Below, piece after piece: positions 13,904-15,070 of a DNA stretch of 15,070 bases; the stretch's first letter is position 1; each line of letters starts with the position of its first letter. The notes below the pieces were generated by a model. That model did not search any database. It was not told where the DNA came from and saw nothing but the letters and a program-made list of their open reading frames with translations. The position numbers and the translations under genes were made by a program. Source of the stretch: Bacteroidales bacterium UBA5537 (lineage in GTDB: Bacteria; Bacteroidota; Bacteroidia; Bacteroidales; Lentimicrobiaceae); assembly GCA_002426025.1 (NCBI GenBank), contig DINP01000026.1, positions 10,289-25,358 on the forward strand, written 5' to 3'.

Positions 13904-15070
13904 TTAATCCCCGTTTTCAAAAGCATCAAACTTAATGCCTTGAGCCAATGGAAGCTCAGTAGAAAAGTTAATGGTGTTCGTTTGTCTGCGCATATAAGCT
14001 TTCCAGGCATCGGAACCTGATTCACGTCCGCCGCCGGTTTCTTTCTCACCACCGAAAGCACCCCCTATTTCAGCCCCGTTTGTTGCGATATTTACATTGG
14101 CAATGCCGCAGTCAGATCCTTCATGCGAAAGAAAACGTTCTGTTTCCAGAATGTTTTTCGAGAAAATCGCCGATGATAAACCTTGTGGAACAGCATTGTG
14201 CAGTTCTATGGCATCATCCATGCTTTTATATTTGATCAGGTATAGAATCGGAGCGAAAGTCTCTTCCTGCACTATCTGATAATGATTTTCAACTTCGGCT
14301 ATACAGGGAACAACATAGCATCCCGATTCATAACCCTCACCTTCAAGTACCTGGCCTCCATACACTATTTTACCGCCTTCTTTTACTACCTGCTCCTGGG
14401 CGTGTAAGAATGCTTTTACAGCATCTTTGTCAACCAGTGGGCCAACAATTGTTGAGGCATCAAGCGGATGGCCGATTTTCAGTTGCTTATAGGCTGCAAT
14501 CAGCTTGTCGCGGAATTTATCGAAGATACAATCGTGGATCAGTAACCTGCGCGTTGATGTACACCTTTGTCCCGAAGTGGCTACAGCGCCAAAAAGACTG
14601 CCCCGCAGCGCCATGTTGAGGTTGCCGTATTGTGAAACAATAATGGCATTGTTGCCGCCAAGTTCCAATATGCTCCGGCCAAGCCGCTCGCCCACTATTT
14701 TACTTACATGTCTTCCAACACGGGTTGAACCGGTGACTGAGATCAGCGGAATCCTCTTATCAGCAAGAAAATCGTCGCCTATATATTTTGAGCTTCCTGC
14801 AACCAGACTGAGAACGCCTTCCGGCACCTCGTTTTCAATCAATACTTTTTCAATAATCTTGTGCACTGCTACAGCGCTGAGCATAACTTTTGAGGAAGGC
14901 TTCCAAACAACGACATCACCACAAACCAGCGCAAGCATTGCATTCCAGGCCCAAACAGCAACCGGGAAATTAAATGCGGAAATTACCCCTACAACACCCA
15001 GGGGGTGATACTGATCATACATACTGTGCCGCTCGCGCTCAGAATGCATCGTAAAACCGTATAGTTGTCG
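13904..15070 (-). CDS. ALDH7-type aldehyde dehydrogenase, N-terminus outside window
   Basis: The frame is open through the right edge, so 388 C-terminal residues are visible of a protein usually near 510. An ATG at 15047-15049 is internal: the codons before it read RQLYGFT, which matches the usual family sequence just upstream. The catalytic Asn is in ISAFNFPVAVWAWN, the general-base Glu in LELGGNNAII, and the nucleophilic Cys in TSGQRCTSTRRLL. The GQRCTSTRRL form and the HPLGVVGVISAFNFPVAV opening are typical of ALDH7 (antiquitin, AmaB), which oxidises alpha-aminoadipic semialdehyde (piperideine-6-carboxylate) in lysine catabolism with NAD+. This is a soluble cytoplasmic enzyme unrelated to polysaccharide synthesis. 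Its codons look GC-richer than the rest of the window. The family is sure, the exact substrate less so. Confidence 0.9.
   Translation of the reverse strand, partial: RQLYGFTMHSERERHSMYDQYHPLGVVGVISAFNFPVAVWAWNAMLALVCGDVVVWKPSSKVMLSAVAVHKIIEKVLIENEVPEGVLSLVAGSSKYIGDDFLADKRIPLISVTGSTRVGRHVSKIVGERLGRSILELGGNNAIIVSQYGNLNMALRGSLFGAVATSGQRCTSTRRLLIHDCIFDKFRDKLIAAYKQLKIGHPLDASTIVGPLVDKDAVKAFLHAQEQVVKEGGKIVYGGQVLEGEGYESGCYVVPCIAEVENHYQIVQEETFAPILYLIKYKSMDDAIELHNAVPQGLSSAIFSKNILETERFLSHEGSDCGIANVNIATNGAEIGGAFGGEKETGGGRESGSDAWKAYMRRQTNTINFSTELPLAQGIKFDAFENGD

Noticed and set aside
14505..15008. A 167-codon open frame on the plus strand
   Set aside because: It lies entirely antisense to the aldehyde dehydrogenase, whose motifs are unmistakable. 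Its own translation has no recognisable domain.
13904..15049. The ATG at 15047-15049 as start of the aldehyde dehydrogenase
   Set aside because: The frame continues upstream to the window edge with family-typical residues (RQLYGFT), so the gene is truncated by the window and this Met is internal.

Overview
The window comes from a Bacteroidota genome, probably an environmental Bacteroidales or Marinilabiliales-like lineage. The grounds are AT-rich DNA, little Shine-Dalgarno signal before most starts, a -7 box of the Bacteroidota type (TAnnTTTG) ahead of the plus-strand genes, and protein families typical of surface-polysaccharide loci in this phylum. The phylum is inferred from these signs, not proven. 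No rRNA, tRNA, CRISPR array, insertion sequence or integrase was seen.

Almost the whole window is one surface or exopolysaccharide biosynthesis locus, in three transcription blocks. (1) The left block (1-5678) is on the minus strand. Read in transcription order it holds a GT4 glycosyltransferase, a Wzy-like polymerase/ligase membrane protein, a GT2 glycosyltransferase, a second GT4 glycosyltransferase, a short orphan open stretch, a polysaccharide deacetylase-family protein, and the first 38 codons of an unrecognised gene. Several junctions overlap or are 1-10 bp apart. (2) The middle block (6193-8648) is on the plus strand: an MBOAT O-acyltransferase followed 2 bp later by a membrane-anchored SGNH-hydrolase-like protein, together a polysaccharide O-acylation module. 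It is split from block 1 by a 514-bp divergent intergenic region. (3) The right block (8672-13713) is on the minus strand and meets the middle block tail to tail with 23 bp between. In transcription order it holds two tandem paralogous Wzx/MVF-type flippases, a DegT-type sugar aminotransferase and a FemAB/GNAT-fold acyl- or aminoacyl-transferase.

The likely joint job is as follows. The aminotransferase makes a nucleotide-linked amino sugar and the FemAB-like protein may acylate or aminoacylate an amine. The GT2 and GT4 enzymes build a lipid-linked repeat unit, a flippase moves it across the inner membrane and the Wzy-like protein polymerises it. The MBOAT/SGNH pair adds acyl groups at the periplasmic side and the deacetylase may remove N- or O-acetyl groups. 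The initiating phosphoglycosyltransferase and the export parts (Wza, Wzc) are not in the window.

The right edge (13904-15070) holds a 5'-truncated ALDH7-type aldehyde dehydrogenase. It looks like an unrelated metabolic gene, set off from the locus by a strong 43-bp hairpin that resembles an intrinsic terminator.

I see no clearly new system. The points most worth following up are the two flippases in one reading frame with a single stop between them, the aminotransferase/FemAB pair, and the non-canonical active-site motifs in the SGNH protein and one GT4.
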